From contig JBJXGV010000023.1 in NCBI GenBank assembly GCA_046160485.1, positions 1-47,488 on the forward strand: DNA of 47,488 nt, written 5' to 3'. Below are positions 36,943 through 45,384 of this stretch, one piece after another; positions within the stretch are counted from its first letter, which is position 1, and every line of letters begins with the position of its first letter. The stretch is from JBJXGV01 sp046160485. GTDB lineage: Bacteria > Orphanbacterota > Orphanbacteria > JBJXGV01. A program made the translations under genes and the position numbers. The notes beneath the pieces were generated by a model. It saw nothing but the letters and a program-made list of their open reading frames with translations, made no database searches and was not told the DNA's origin.

Positions 36943-39900
36943 CTATTCCACGAGCGAGATTCTGCCTCCGCCCGTCGCGCCGCCGCTCTCGCGTCTCACG
37001 CCCCAGATGGCCCGAAGCAGATGCTCTCGAATGCGGCCACCGAGCCGCGCGAACGGGAGCAGTTCGAACATGTCTCGCAACCACTCCTCGTCGGTTCGCA
37101 GAAGCCCGTCCGAGGCCACCCACCTCGCGAGATCACGCAGGTCCTTGCGGCTGTACTCGGTGATCGCCTCCCGTTGAGGCAAGATCGGTCGCGGTGCACG
37201 CGGTGATAACGACGAGACAACCGGTCGGGACGCGGATGGGCTGGACGCTGCTCGTGGCCGCGGATCGGGACTGGCGTCCGCCTCCATGATATCCGCGCGC
37301 AGGACAGCTTCCTGGAATGCGACGACCGCTCGCTCGATTTCCTCTTCTCTGCGGAGGAACCAGTCTGTGGACCAGATTCGGTGAAAGCGCCAACCGAGCC
37401 TCATGAGATGTTGCTGCCGTAGACGGTCGCGGTCGCGCGCAGTCGGCGTCGAGTGATACGCGGCGCCATCGCACTCGATCGCGAGCACCGGGCGCCCATG
37501 CCGCTTCGGGTGCATCGCGACCATGTCGATCCGATAGCGCGATGCGCCATATTGCGGTAGGAGCACGAGCCCCTTTTGCGTCAGCGCATCGCTCACGTCT
37601 GCCTCGAAGGGATTGAGCGGTACTTCGCCGGCGGCGAACGCATGCGGCAAGCGAGATCCGCCGGACGCGGCGTATTCAAGGTATGCCTTCAATAGCTGGA
37701 CACCGCGGCTACCTGAGCGAGACAAGTCCACTTCGTGGTGTGCGAACGACGACACAAGCGTTAGGCGGCGCCGCGCACGCGTGGCTGCGACGTTGAGACG
37801 GCGGTGGCCAACGTCCTGCGTCAGCGGTCCGAATCGGTGAGGCAAGTCGCCATCGGGACCCTTGCCGTATCCAACCGAGATGATGATCGCATCACGCTCA
37901 TCACCCTGGACGGTCTCCAGATTCTTGACGAAGAATCGCTCCTCGTTCTCAAGAGAGAAGAACCCAGCGATGTCGGCTCGAGACTCAACCGCGACATCGA
38001 GTGCGGCTTGAATCCGATTCGCGTGGCGGATCCCCATCGCGATGACCCCCAACGATTCGCGCGGCCGATCGTTGAAGTGCTCCAATACGAGACGAACGAC
38101 TTCCTCGACCTCAGCCGACGCGCTCTCGTCCTGCGCCGACAAACCGGGCCGGTGTGGCACCAGTACGTGGCGAATCACGTCTGTCCCGTGCGCGCCGGGG
38201 AACGTCACCAGTCGATCATCGTAGATTCGATGATTCGAGAACGCGATGAGGCGCTCGTCCTGGCTTCGATAGTGCCATTCAAGCATCCAGTTCGGCGTGA
38301 ATGTGGAGAGGCTGTCTAGCAGACTCTCGAAGCCCTCGACGGCCGCGGCGACTTGCTCGTCGTCGTCCTCTTCTCCCTCCACGTCGGAGACGAAGAACGT
38401 TGTCGGCGGTAGCTGATGCCGGTCACCCGCGACAACCGTCTGCCCGCCTCGTAGAAGCGCGGGCACCGCCTCTTCGACAAGGACCTGACTGGCCTCGTCG
38501 AAGAGCACGATGTCGAAGTGTTGACGTCCCCCGTCGAGGAGCTGACTGACCGAGAGCGGGCTGGCCACCCAGCAGGGCGCGATTCGCGTGAGGACATCGG
38601 GCGCCTGCGCCAGCAGCTTGCGTAGCCCCAGATGCTGTGAGCGCTTGTTCGCTTCACGCCGAACGATGTCGGCTTGATCTGGGTGGGCGTTCATCGCCGC
38701 GACAGCCCTCTCGCCGTGCAGACGACGCACTCGTAGCGATGCGAGGCGGAGGCGCTCTTCGTCCAATCGAATGAAGTCCTGCACGATGTCAGCGTGCGTC
38801 CTTCCGCTGAATACCGCGAGGTCGGGATCTGCCGCGAGAGCGTTGTCGAAGACCGAGTGAAGCCACGCATGCTCGAAACGCGAGACCCACGCGCCGGGCT
38901 CGACGGCATGCTCGCGAATGTCGTCCACGACGCGTGTCAGGCCCGCCTTATCGAGTGATTCGCGAAGTTGCAGAACACGTGGGAGCTTGTAAGGAGTCTG
39001 GGCGTCTCGCGCGAGCGCACGAAGATGATCCGCCAACTCGGCCAGCGGAATTGCGCGGAGGTCTTTTCTCGCGACGACGGGAATGAGATTCGTGACGGCC
39101 GAATCGAGGTTGACCGCCGCCGCACGAAGCTGATTGCGGCCGTCAGGACAGATGGGTGCCCCCGTGCCGCCGCTTTCTTCGTGCCACCGGCGAAGTATCG
39201 ACTGGGTCTGTGCCGCCTCATGGAAGAGCGTCACCGCGGGTACGGGTGATTTTCGAAGCGTACGGAGGCGCGACCGAGCCGTCCGATAGCGCTTGTCGGA
39301 AACATACGCCCACCAGCGTGCGCCTCGTCCGCGCGCCGCAGGTGCAAGCGTGTCGGCGAGTGCGCCTGGATCTGCGTCGAAAACTTCTGGCGAGTAGTTC
39401 GCGAGTAACTCGGCAATCTCATCCAGCAACTGCGCGAGCGCTATTGTGGCTTCCATCGAAGCCGGCGTCGGTATCTTCAGCGCCGTGACGACCGCGCGGA
39501 GCTCGTGTTCGAATTTCGGCCACAGATCCTGCGCCGCGCGTCGCGCCTCGTCGAGTACTGCTTGGGCTCGCTCCCCACTACGTACGTCGGCATTCGTCCA
39601 CGGCGATGCGTCAGTTCCGAGGACAAGTGTGTTGAGCGCGGCAGCGGAGAGTAGCTCGTCGCGCAACTCCTGCACGCGCGTGGACGTCATCCCATTCAAT
39701 TGCTCGCCGCGGAAGCGGACGCCGGTCTTCGCGTGCTCGGGCAGGCGGAGCAGCCGGCCCTGCACCGCGTAGAGCGACAGTCCTGCCGGCTCCAATCGCC
39801 TATTCATCCGCTCGGCATGCGCGTTCAGTGCTGCTCGGCGTGTTTCAAACTCGCGGTGGCTAGTGCTCGGGTCAACGGGCGCTGACGCGCGGATCATTTC

Positions 39901-41130
39901 GAGCGCGTGAGCGAGCCGCGCCATGACTGCTCTCCTCGACACCGACGCGCCGTGGAGATCCAGAACCAGGTGCCCAAGATCAATGCCCGGATGCGCGAGT
40001 CGCTTGATGACGGCTTCGAGGGCAGCGCGCTTCTCGGCGACGAAGAGAACCCGCTTTCCTCGCGCCACGAGTTCAGCGATCGCATTAGCAATCGTCTGGC
40101 TCTTGCCGGTGCCGGGGGGACCTTGAATGACGCCCGTCGTGCCGTCGCAGGCTAGAGCTATCGCCCGCTGCTGACTTGAGTCCGCGTCGAGAACCAGGAA
40201 CTCTCTGTCCGCTGCGATCTGGTCGAACTCGCGGGGATCGAGATCTTTCTCGCCGGCCGCTAGTGTCTGACGAGACGCGGAGTGTCCCGCTAGCGCGCTC
40301 ACGATCGGATGGCTCGCCATTGCATCGAGATGACGCCGGAGGTCTTCGACCATCGCCATCTTCGCGAACTGGAAGTTTCCGAGCACGATGCGCGGCTCGA
40401 CTCCGAAACCTCGAAGAGCCACACATTTTTCCTTCAGGAACTGATAGCTCAACTCGGCGTCGATACGCCAGTGACCGTCTTCGTCTTCCGTCGCCCCGGC
40501 GGCACCGACGAGTTCGTCAGCATCGATCGTGATGCCGTGGATGTGTTCGAGAACGTGGAGAAGGACCAAGTTCGCTTGCGGCTCGCCGCTCACCTCAAGC
40601 TTCAATGCCTCGCCCGCAGGACTACGACTCTTCACCTGCGCTGGGAGTAGGAGTATCGGCGCGTCATAGGGACGACCGCCGTCGGGCGCTGGCCACGTGG
40701 CCATGCCGACCGCCAGGTGAAGAGTCTCAAGCCCCTTCTCTTCCAGGTTCGAGAGCGCCTTGCGCTGAATCGCCACGAGCGACCGCAACGTCGTCTCGCG
40801 CGCTTCCGCTTGAAGGACGCGCTCGCGCTCTGCCGCATCCGGCGCGGCGCGCTGTTCGGGGGTGAGTCGAACCGGAGGTGTGAGGTCCTCCACGTCCGCC
40901 GCCCGTCCCGACAGGAGTCGCTGCACAGCAACTGGGATTCCGGTGAGTTCGAGTGTGCCGGACTTGAGGGGGCGGAAGAAGAGGAGCGGGTTGCGTCGCG
41001 AGTGATCGATCAGCTTGCGGATCCAGATGTCGCGAGCGCCTTCGACAAGACGCAGGCGCTCGGGATCGGCGACTGCGTCTCGATGCGATTCAGCGGCGGG
41101 GGCTTCCTCTGGAGGTCCGGACGATTCCAT
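36943..41130 (-). CDS. DUF4011 - SF1 helicase - Vsr-like endonuclease - DUF3320 defence protein
   Basis: This 1395-residue multidomain protein starts at the ATG at 41130; the frame upstream is open but unlike protein. DUF4011 lies at about residues 20-300 (ARDIWIRKLIDHSRRNPLLFF). The SF1 UPF1-like helicase follows: Walker A GPPGTGKSQT near 335, Walker B FDEASQ near 880, motif III AGDRHQLPPT, WHYRSQDERLIAFSN, and C-terminal VQGDERDAIIISVGYG and NVAATRARRRLTLV near 1115. A Vsr/MTES_1575-type nuclease is at about 1160-1260 (YRIDMVAMHP...LAIECDGAAYHSTPTARDRDRLRQQHL). A DUF3320 domain closes the protein. From memory this architecture matches the 'DUF4011-helicase-Vsr' (Hhe) antiphage protein reported from defence-island screening. 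All active-site motifs are intact. Confidence 0.88.
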   Translation of the reverse strand: MESSGPPEEAPAAESHRDAVADPERLRLVEGARDIWIRKLIDHSRRNPLLFFRPLKSGTLELTGIPVAVQRLLSGRAADVEDLTPPVRLTPEQRAAPDAAERERVLQAEARETTLRSLVAIQRKALSNLEEKGLETLHLAVGMATWPAPDGGRPYDAPILLLPAQVKSRSPAGEALKLEVSGEPQANLVLLHVLEHIHGITIDADELVGAAGATEDEDGHWRIDAELSYQFLKEKCVALRGFGVEPRIVLGNFQFAKMAMVEDLRRHLDAMASHPIVSALAGHSASRQTLAAGEKDLDPREFDQIAADREFLVLDADSSQQRAIALACDGTTGVIQGPPGTGKSQTIANAIAELVARGKRVLFVAEKRAALEAVIKRLAHPGIDLGHLVLDLHGASVSRRAVMARLAHALEMIRASAPVDPSTSHREFETRRAALNAHAERMNRRLEPAGLSLYAVQGRLLRLPEHAKTGVRFRGEQLNGMTSTRVQELRDELLSAAALNTLVLGTDASPWTNADVRSGERAQAVLDEARRAAQDLWPKFEHELRAVVTALKIPTPASMEATIALAQLLDEIAELLANYSPEVFDADPGALADTLAPAARGRGARWWAYVSDKRYRTARSRLRTLRKSPVPAVTLFHEAAQTQSILRRWHEESGGTGAPICPDGRNQLRAAAVNLDSAVTNLIPVVARKDLRAIPLAELADHLRALARDAQTPYKLPRVLQLRESLDKAGLTRVVDDIREHAVEPGAWVSRFEHAWLHSVFDNALAADPDLAVFSGRTHADIVQDFIRLDEERLRLASLRVRRLHGERAVAAMNAHPDQADIVRREANKRSQHLGLRKLLAQAPDVLTRIAPCWVASPLSVSQLLDGGRQHFDIVLFDEASQVLVEEAVPALLRGGQTVVAGDRHQLPPTTFFVSDVEGEEDDDEQVAAAVEGFESLLDSLSTFTPNWMLEWHYRSQDERLIAFSNHRIYDDRLVTFPGAHGTDVIRHVLVPHRPGLSAQDESASAEVEEVVRLVLEHFNDRPRESLGVIAMGIRHANRIQAALDVAVESRADIAGFFSLENEERFFVKNLETVQGDERDAIIISVGYGKGPDGDLPHRFGPLTQDVGHRRLNVAATRARRRLTLVSSFAHHEVDLSRSGSRGVQLLKAYLEYAASGGSRLPHAFAAGEVPLNPFEADVSDALTQKGLVLLPQYGASRYRIDMVAMHPKRHGRPVLAIECDGAAYHSTPTARDRDRLRQQHLMRLGWRFHRIWSTDWFLRREEEIERAVVAFQEAVLRADIMEADASPDPRPRAASSPSASRPVVSSLSPRAPRPILPQREAITEYSRKDLRDLARWVASDGLLRTDEEWLRDMFELLPFARLGGRIREHLLRAIWGVRRESGGATGGGRISLVE

Positions 41131-41418
41131 GGGCGAGTGGCGACTATACCACCCGCGTCGGACGTGCTCATCGTTCTCGGTCGAGCGAGATATCGCGGTT
41201 TCCCGGCGCGGCAACTTGCGACAAGACCACAGCTGGCCTATGGACGCCGTCGAACATCCGGTCAACGATGTACGGAGATCGCTTGATGAATCAGGATGAT
41301 CCGATCGAGTTCCCCGGATATCATCGGGATCGGAAGACGGTTGCGGCGATACAGACCGCGATCGGCGTGCCGATCCGCGACTGACGCTCTCTCGCAACGC
41401 CGGAGATGGAGGATCGTG

Positions 41419-42006
41419 GTGGCTGATGGTGTACCGGGTTTTCTGTATGTGCTGGCAAACACCGCGATGCCCGAGCTCGTGAAGATCGGGCGAACGGAGC
41501 GCCATCCAACGCTTCGTGCTCAAGAACTCTCCGAGCACACAGGTGTACCGACTCCGTTTGTTGTGACCTTCTTCGTTGAAGTCACAGACCAAGTCTTGGC
41601 AGAGGCCGCCGTGGCCGAAGCGCTGCAAGATTTACGTCTCACGTCAGATCGAGAGTTCTTCCGGCTCTCGGCAGAAACTGCTCGAGACGTGATCCTCGAC
41701 AATGTTCGTGCGTTCCTCCCGGATCGGACCTACGGTCCCAATACTCCTATTGGCAGCGTCCGGTGCCCAGGCTGCGACACCGTACTCCAATTCTCCAAGC
41801 TGACTCGGCGCGAAGGCGGCTTCTGCAAGTGCGGCGCGGACGTGCCGTACCACGAGGGGCAGGATTGGAATGGTTACTCGGCGTACTCGTATGGCGTCGT
41901 GCTCCCTCGATGCCCTAAGTGCCGTTCGCGAATGTACTGCGACGATAGCGAGTCACTTCACTGCGGCGAGCCAGCGTGCCAAGAGAAAGTCCGCGACTGG
42001 ATCTGA
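41419..42006 (+). CDS. GIY-YIG (T5orf172-type) putative nuclease with two C-terminal zinc ribbons
   Basis: The 195-residue reading uses the second of two adjacent GTG codons because GGAGG ends six bases before it. The N-terminal half has the T5orf172 GIY-YIG pattern: GFLYVLANTAMPELVKIGRTERHPTLRAQELSEHTGVPTPFVV, then EAAVAEAL and SDREFFRL. The GIY pair appears as FLY and the YIG pair as VKIG, followed by the catalytic-type Arg of GRTERHP. The C-terminal half holds two zinc-binding modules, CPGC...CKCG and CPKC...CGEPAC, which would bind DNA or RNA. Relatives occur in phages and mobile regions. It diverges from the helicase gene across 288 bp. Confidence 0.8.
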   Translation: MADGVPGFLYVLANTAMPELVKIGRTERHPTLRAQELSEHTGVPTPFVVTFFVEVTDQVLAEAAVAEALQDLRLTSDREFFRLSAETARDVILDNVRAFLPDRTYGPNTPIGSVRCPGCDTVLQFSKLTRREGGFCKCGADVPYHEGQDWNGYSAYSYGVVLPRCPKCRSRMYCDDSESLHCGEPACQEKVRDWI

Positions 42007-42117
42007 ATCTCGAGCGACTGCGAGACGCCCCGGCCTCGCGCAGCCCGTCGCGCAGTGAACCGAGCATGATAGGCTAGCCGGGTCCACATCCGACTCGTCG
42101 TTCACTCAGGAGGCCCC

Positions 42118-42537
42118 ATGCTCGCTCGCCGTTTCTTCTACGTCTCGCTCGGGATTCTCGCGCTGTCGATTGCGTACCACCTCGGTGTAAATCGCGCCGA
42201 GGCTGAATGGAACCAGAATGCCTCCGGGCAGATCGTCGGGTTCGTCGGTGATGGTGGTGGCGGCGGGCTTGCGATTACTTCGTCCGGCGAGGCGTGGAGG
42301 GTTGAGCCGACCGTCGGATGGACCCGTACGCCGGGCGGTGATCTTCCGCAGGAGATTCTCGCGAGCGAGGTGGCGTTCTTCGATGGCAGTGCCTCGGGCG
42401 GCTACGTGATCGTCACGTCGTCAGACGAGGTGTGGGTGAACTACGGCAGCCCATGGCGATCGGTCGGAGCGCTGCCCGGCGGCACGAATGCCACGGAAGC
42501 GACAAGCTGGGGCAAGCTGAAGGGCTCGTTCCGGTAG
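42118..42537 (+). CDS. Small exported protein with WGxxK C-terminus
   Basis: The 139-residue product starts at an ATG preceded by AGGAGG. The N-terminus is a signal peptide or signal anchor (RRFFYVSLGILALSIAYHLG). The body looks like a single beta-rich repeat unit with ASGQIVGFVGDGGGGGLAITSSGEAWRV and GGYVIVTSSDEVWVNYGSPWRSVG, reminiscent of short propeller blades. The last residues are TSWGKLKGSFR, close to the TWGRVKSLLQ near the end of the exported protein at 4351-5262. I recall similar short exported proteins in Eisenbacteria-like genomes. The function is unknown. It looks like host-type DNA inside the otherwise defence-like stretch. Confidence 0.75.
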   Translation: MLARRFFYVSLGILALSIAYHLGVNRAEAEWNQNASGQIVGFVGDGGGGGLAITSSGEAWRVEPTVGWTRTPGGDLPQEILASEVAFFDGSASGGYVIVTSSDEVWVNYGSPWRSVGALPGGTNATEATSWGKLKGSFR

Positions 42538-42552
42538 CCGTGGACCGAGCTG

Positions 42553-43656
42553 ATGAATGTTCCGTACGAGTTCATCGTAGCGGTTCCTGGGTTGACTTCT
42601 ACGCCGCCGATCGAGGCAGAGGAGACTCTATTCGTTGGCCGCAACGACCCTCGATACAAAGCCATCATCGCGCGCGAGAAGCCGGTTGAAACATTTCTAA
42701 GGCGGTTCAACTCTCCGCTCGGCAAGCGGCTGAGCCCCGTCATCATCGCGCGCCGCGTCGCCAGTCGGCGACTCAGTACGAGTGCACTTACCGGATTTCG
42801 AAACGCCATCGCCGTCCAGTCTGTTCTGAAGCAGCGGATCGCCGCGTGGCACGGCACGCCTGGGTCGGACGTGACGTTCGTTGATCCGTTTGACATCTAC
42901 CCGGCGGGGCCCGGCCGGGGGCACTACCTGCAGTACTCGACGCCGATGGCGAGAGGGCTCGACAAGATCCACGCCCTTCGTGGCCAACCGGGTCTCGGAG
43001 TGTTCCACCCGGACTGGAACGTCGTGGATCAAGATGATGAGCTTCTCGCGGCCCTGATGTGCGTATGGAAATGGAGAGCACGACACATTGCCGACGTCAG
43101 TTTCCGCGAGCGAGTGATGCGCTCACTTGAGATGGCCTATCTGGGATTGCGCGCGCCGATGATTCAGATGACGAGTCGAAACGACCTGGGCATAGCACTG
43201 ACCGCGTGGGTTGCCGCCTTTGAGACGCTCGCGCACCCTGGCGACGAGAAGGTCGGGTTCAAACACGTCAGCACGCTCATCAAAGAAGTGAAATGGCACT
43301 CATCGAATCTCAGGCGCCCGCGCTTCGTCTCGGGGAGCGGACATCCGGGCAAGACCACGAAGCCCGTGCAGGTTTATGGGCGTCTCTGGGTCGAGCGCAG
43401 TCACGCACTCCACGGCGCGCCAATTCCGCGTAAGGAGTCAAGGCATCGCCGAACGGTATTCCGAGAGCTGCTTCTGTTTCAGGCGCCCTGCCTCTACCGT
43501 TCTGTGTTGCTGCATGTGCTGTCCCGCTGCGGCCACGGAACTTTTCCCGCCAAGGACTTGTCGAGAACGATTCGGATAGCACCTCGACTGCAGGAGGCCT
43601 ATGAAGCACCTCTCGTAGGTTCGAGGGCACGAAGCAAGCTCGCATTCCTGTTGTAG
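42553..43656 (+). CDS. Unknown protein with HEPN-like RX4H motif
   Basis: This 367-residue cytoplasmic protein begins 16 bp after the stop of the small exported protein; the ATG has only a weak ribosome-binding site. The N-terminal ~150 residues are not recognised. From about residue 150 the protein is helical, with LEMAYLGLRAPMIQMTSRNDLGIALTAWVAAFETLAHP. Then RLWVERSHALHGAPI (Arg282, His287) fits the R-(4-6 residues)-H active-site motif of HEPN ribonucleases, in the same kind of setting as ApeA-like HEPN domains (..L.ALE.L...R..LHG). A final helix, LLLFQAPCLYRSVLLHVLSR, follows as in that fold. A role as an RNase effector is inferred. It converges with a second HEPN-like gene. Confidence 0.6.
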   Translation: MNVPYEFIVAVPGLTSTPPIEAEETLFVGRNDPRYKAIIAREKPVETFLRRFNSPLGKRLSPVIIARRVASRRLSTSALTGFRNAIAVQSVLKQRIAAWHGTPGSDVTFVDPFDIYPAGPGRGHYLQYSTPMARGLDKIHALRGQPGLGVFHPDWNVVDQDDELLAALMCVWKWRARHIADVSFRERVMRSLEMAYLGLRAPMIQMTSRNDLGIALTAWVAAFETLAHPGDEKVGFKHVSTLIKEVKWHSSNLRRPRFVSGSGHPGKTTKPVQVYGRLWVERSHALHGAPIPRKESRHRRTVFRELLLFQAPCLYRSVLLHVLSRCGHGTFPAKDLSRTIRIAPRLQEAYEAPLVGSRARSKLAFLL

Positions 43657-43693
43657 GTTCCGTGCCTCGCGCCGTCCGCCGCGGGGTCGGCAG

Positions 43694-44686
43694 CTATTGA
43701 CGTCGAGCGAGTTCGTCCAGGTACGTCACGTGCGTATCGACGACCTCACGCACGCACAACTCGATGAGCGTGAGTACGCCGCCGAAGCGATAGTCCGTGG
43801 TCAGTTCGCTCAGCGTGAGCCATCCGCGTTCGTCTGTGACGGCGTGTGCGACTGAGTTGCGAAACCTCTCGCGAAGCAGACCGTCGAACATTGCCTTGAT
43901 CGGTTCGCCGATGTACTCCGGCCAGTCCTTCTCGAGTTCCGGGTGGCGCGGCACGAGTTCCTTACGCGTCTCAAGACGAACACCGGCTGACTTGGTCGCG
44001 TTGAAGAGGTTTGGTCGGAGGTCGGTGTAGATCCCCTCCAGGATCTTGTAGTAGCAGAGAAAGCGGTAGTAGCTGCTCGTCGCGTTCTTCGCCTCGCGAT
44101 AGAGCGCGTACACCGGCAACATTTGCCGGTGGAGTTCGCCAGATTCCTCCTCCATCACGCCGTCGCGGTAGGGCGTGACGAGACTCATCCAGCGCGCTCC
44201 GCTCTTCTGATCGACGCAGAGCGTCTTCGTGATGGTCACCGGGACGTTGAGGGCGTACGACACATGGTCCAAGAACGGCGCTATCGCGCCCGTGAAGATG
44301 ACACACGACTCATGGAAAGATTTCGCGGAAATGGTCCCCGTGACCGTCGAGAGGCGTCCTTCGCGATTTGGGACGAGCCGCACGCTGCCCAGCGAAGTGT
44401 GGAGCGATGACTCAGTCGCGCCCGGGGGATAGCGAAGGAACGAATCACCGGCCTCCGCATCGACCTTGAAATTAAGCGCTTCGAAAGCAAGTACGGGCTG
44501 CCGCGACAAGATACACGTCACTTCGAACGGACGAACCTCTTGGTTAGCAACTTCGAAAGCGCCTGGCGCGTCCGTTGCCGGTTTCATCAAGTGCTCAGTC
44601 GATGCGAGCAGACCGCCAGGTGCCCCTGGGTACCCGAGTGCGCCTATCGGAATTGAGATCGAGTCGTTCGTTTCGTCCTTGCTCAT
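43694..44686 (-). CDS. MauJ-like/HEPN-motif protein
   Basis: The 330-residue reading starts at the ATG at 44686 with GAGGACA upstream; the frame extends 45 codons further 5' without protein character. The N-terminal ~190 residues are beta-rich and not recognised (GSVRLVPNREGRLSTVTGTI). The C-terminal helical part has SSYYRFLCYYKILEGIY and RERFRNSVAHAVTDERGW, where Arg276 and His281 form an RNxxxH-type RX4H HEPN motif. The arrangement resembles proteins annotated as methylamine-utilisation MauJ, but no mau gene is nearby, so that label would mislead. It is convergent with the other HEPN-like gene, 37 bp apart. An RNase or abortive-infection role is inferred from motif and neighbours. Confidence 0.62.
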   Translation of the reverse strand: MSKDETNDSISIPIGALGYPGAPGGLLASTEHLMKPATDAPGAFEVANQEVRPFEVTCILSRQPVLAFEALNFKVDAEAGDSFLRYPPGATESSLHTSLGSVRLVPNREGRLSTVTGTISAKSFHESCVIFTGAIAPFLDHVSYALNVPVTITKTLCVDQKSGARWMSLVTPYRDGVMEEESGELHRQMLPVYALYREAKNATSSYYRFLCYYKILEGIYTDLRPNLFNATKSAGVRLETRKELVPRHPELEKDWPEYIGEPIKAMFDGLLRERFRNSVAHAVTDERGWLTLSELTTDYRFGGVLTLIELCVREVVDTHVTYLDELARRQ

Positions 44687-44821
44687 TGTCCTCGCTGACC
44701 GTCGCGATAGTTCACGGCGTGGGGAATGTAGCAGAGTGAGAAACGTTCGGCGATCATCCCCTGCGTCGCGCCGCACGCCGCCCCCGCGCCCCTGTTGAGC
44801 GGACGGAGAGAGCGCATCCAA

Positions 44822-45004
44822 GTGAAGGGACGTCGCATCATCTCGAGAAACCTGAACAACGAATCGGCGGCATCGCTCTCTCGAAAGATTGGAAATGCGA
44901 TCGACGAGGTGAAGCGCGCGGCGATCACGCGAGCGTTGATGAAAGACGGTCGCACGCGCGGCGAGATTGCCCGCCGCCGCTACTCGAGTTCGAACGCCAC
45001 GTAG
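44822..45004 (+). pseudogene. Truncated Fis-like helix-turn-helix fragment
   Basis: A 60-codon frame from GTG at 44822 (TTG at 44795 possible). The segment LSRKIGNAIDEVKRAAITRALMKDGRTRGEIAR has the pattern of Fis-type DNA-binding C-termini (E..LI..AL....GN.T.AA..LG), but it breaks off where the turn and recognition helix should follow. From there the sequence is the antisense of the duplicated htrA end (YSSSNAT). The junction coincides with the edge of the htrA duplication, so I take this as an HTH gene cut by that rearrangement. The upstream part of any such regulator is missing too. Confidence 0.4.
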
Positions 45005-45292
45005 AGAAGGCGTCCGCGGCGCTCGATTTGCGCGACGGTCGCATCACCGCTCTTGAGCGCCGCGGCGGCGGTGCGGAGTGCGGCGAGCGTCGTGACCGGC
45101 TCGCCGTTGAGCGCGTGGATCACGTCGCCGGGCTGGAAGCCTTCCTCCCACGCGTGCGCGCTCGCGGTGCGCGCCGCGACGATGACGCCGCCGCTCTTGC
45201 GCAAGCGCGGCAGGAGCGCGGCGGTACAGATTCACATCGAACTGCCGGCCGTTCTCCATCGGCTTGCCGTCGAGCGACACGACCACGTCGCT
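44980..45292 (-). pseudogene. Decayed second copy of the htrA-like 3' end
   Basis: Minus-strand sequence from 45292 to 44980 aligns with the 3' part of the htrA-like gene at 46519-47010. It begins in the PDZ segment (SDVVVSLDGKPMENGRQFDVNLYRRA) and ends with the same VAQIERRGRLLYVAFELE and stop. About 175 bp are deleted between NLYRRA and ALLPRLRKSGG, and the join shifts the frame, so no continuous PDZ pair can be made. Protease domain and start are absent. The remaining last 70 codons differ from the intact copy by only two amino acids but by several silent bases. Confidence 0.8.
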
Positions 45293-45384
45293 CGTTCGGC
45301 GATGTGTGGCTCCGTGCGTCGTCCGGCCGACCCCGCGCAGGCATCGCTCCTGACCTCGTCCCGGGGTAAGACTCGCGATGCCTT

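Noticed and set aside
43694..44686. Assignment as a methylamine-utilisation gene (mauJ)
   Set aside because: No other mau gene is present and the recognisable part is a HEPN-type motif; the name would imply an unsupported pathway.
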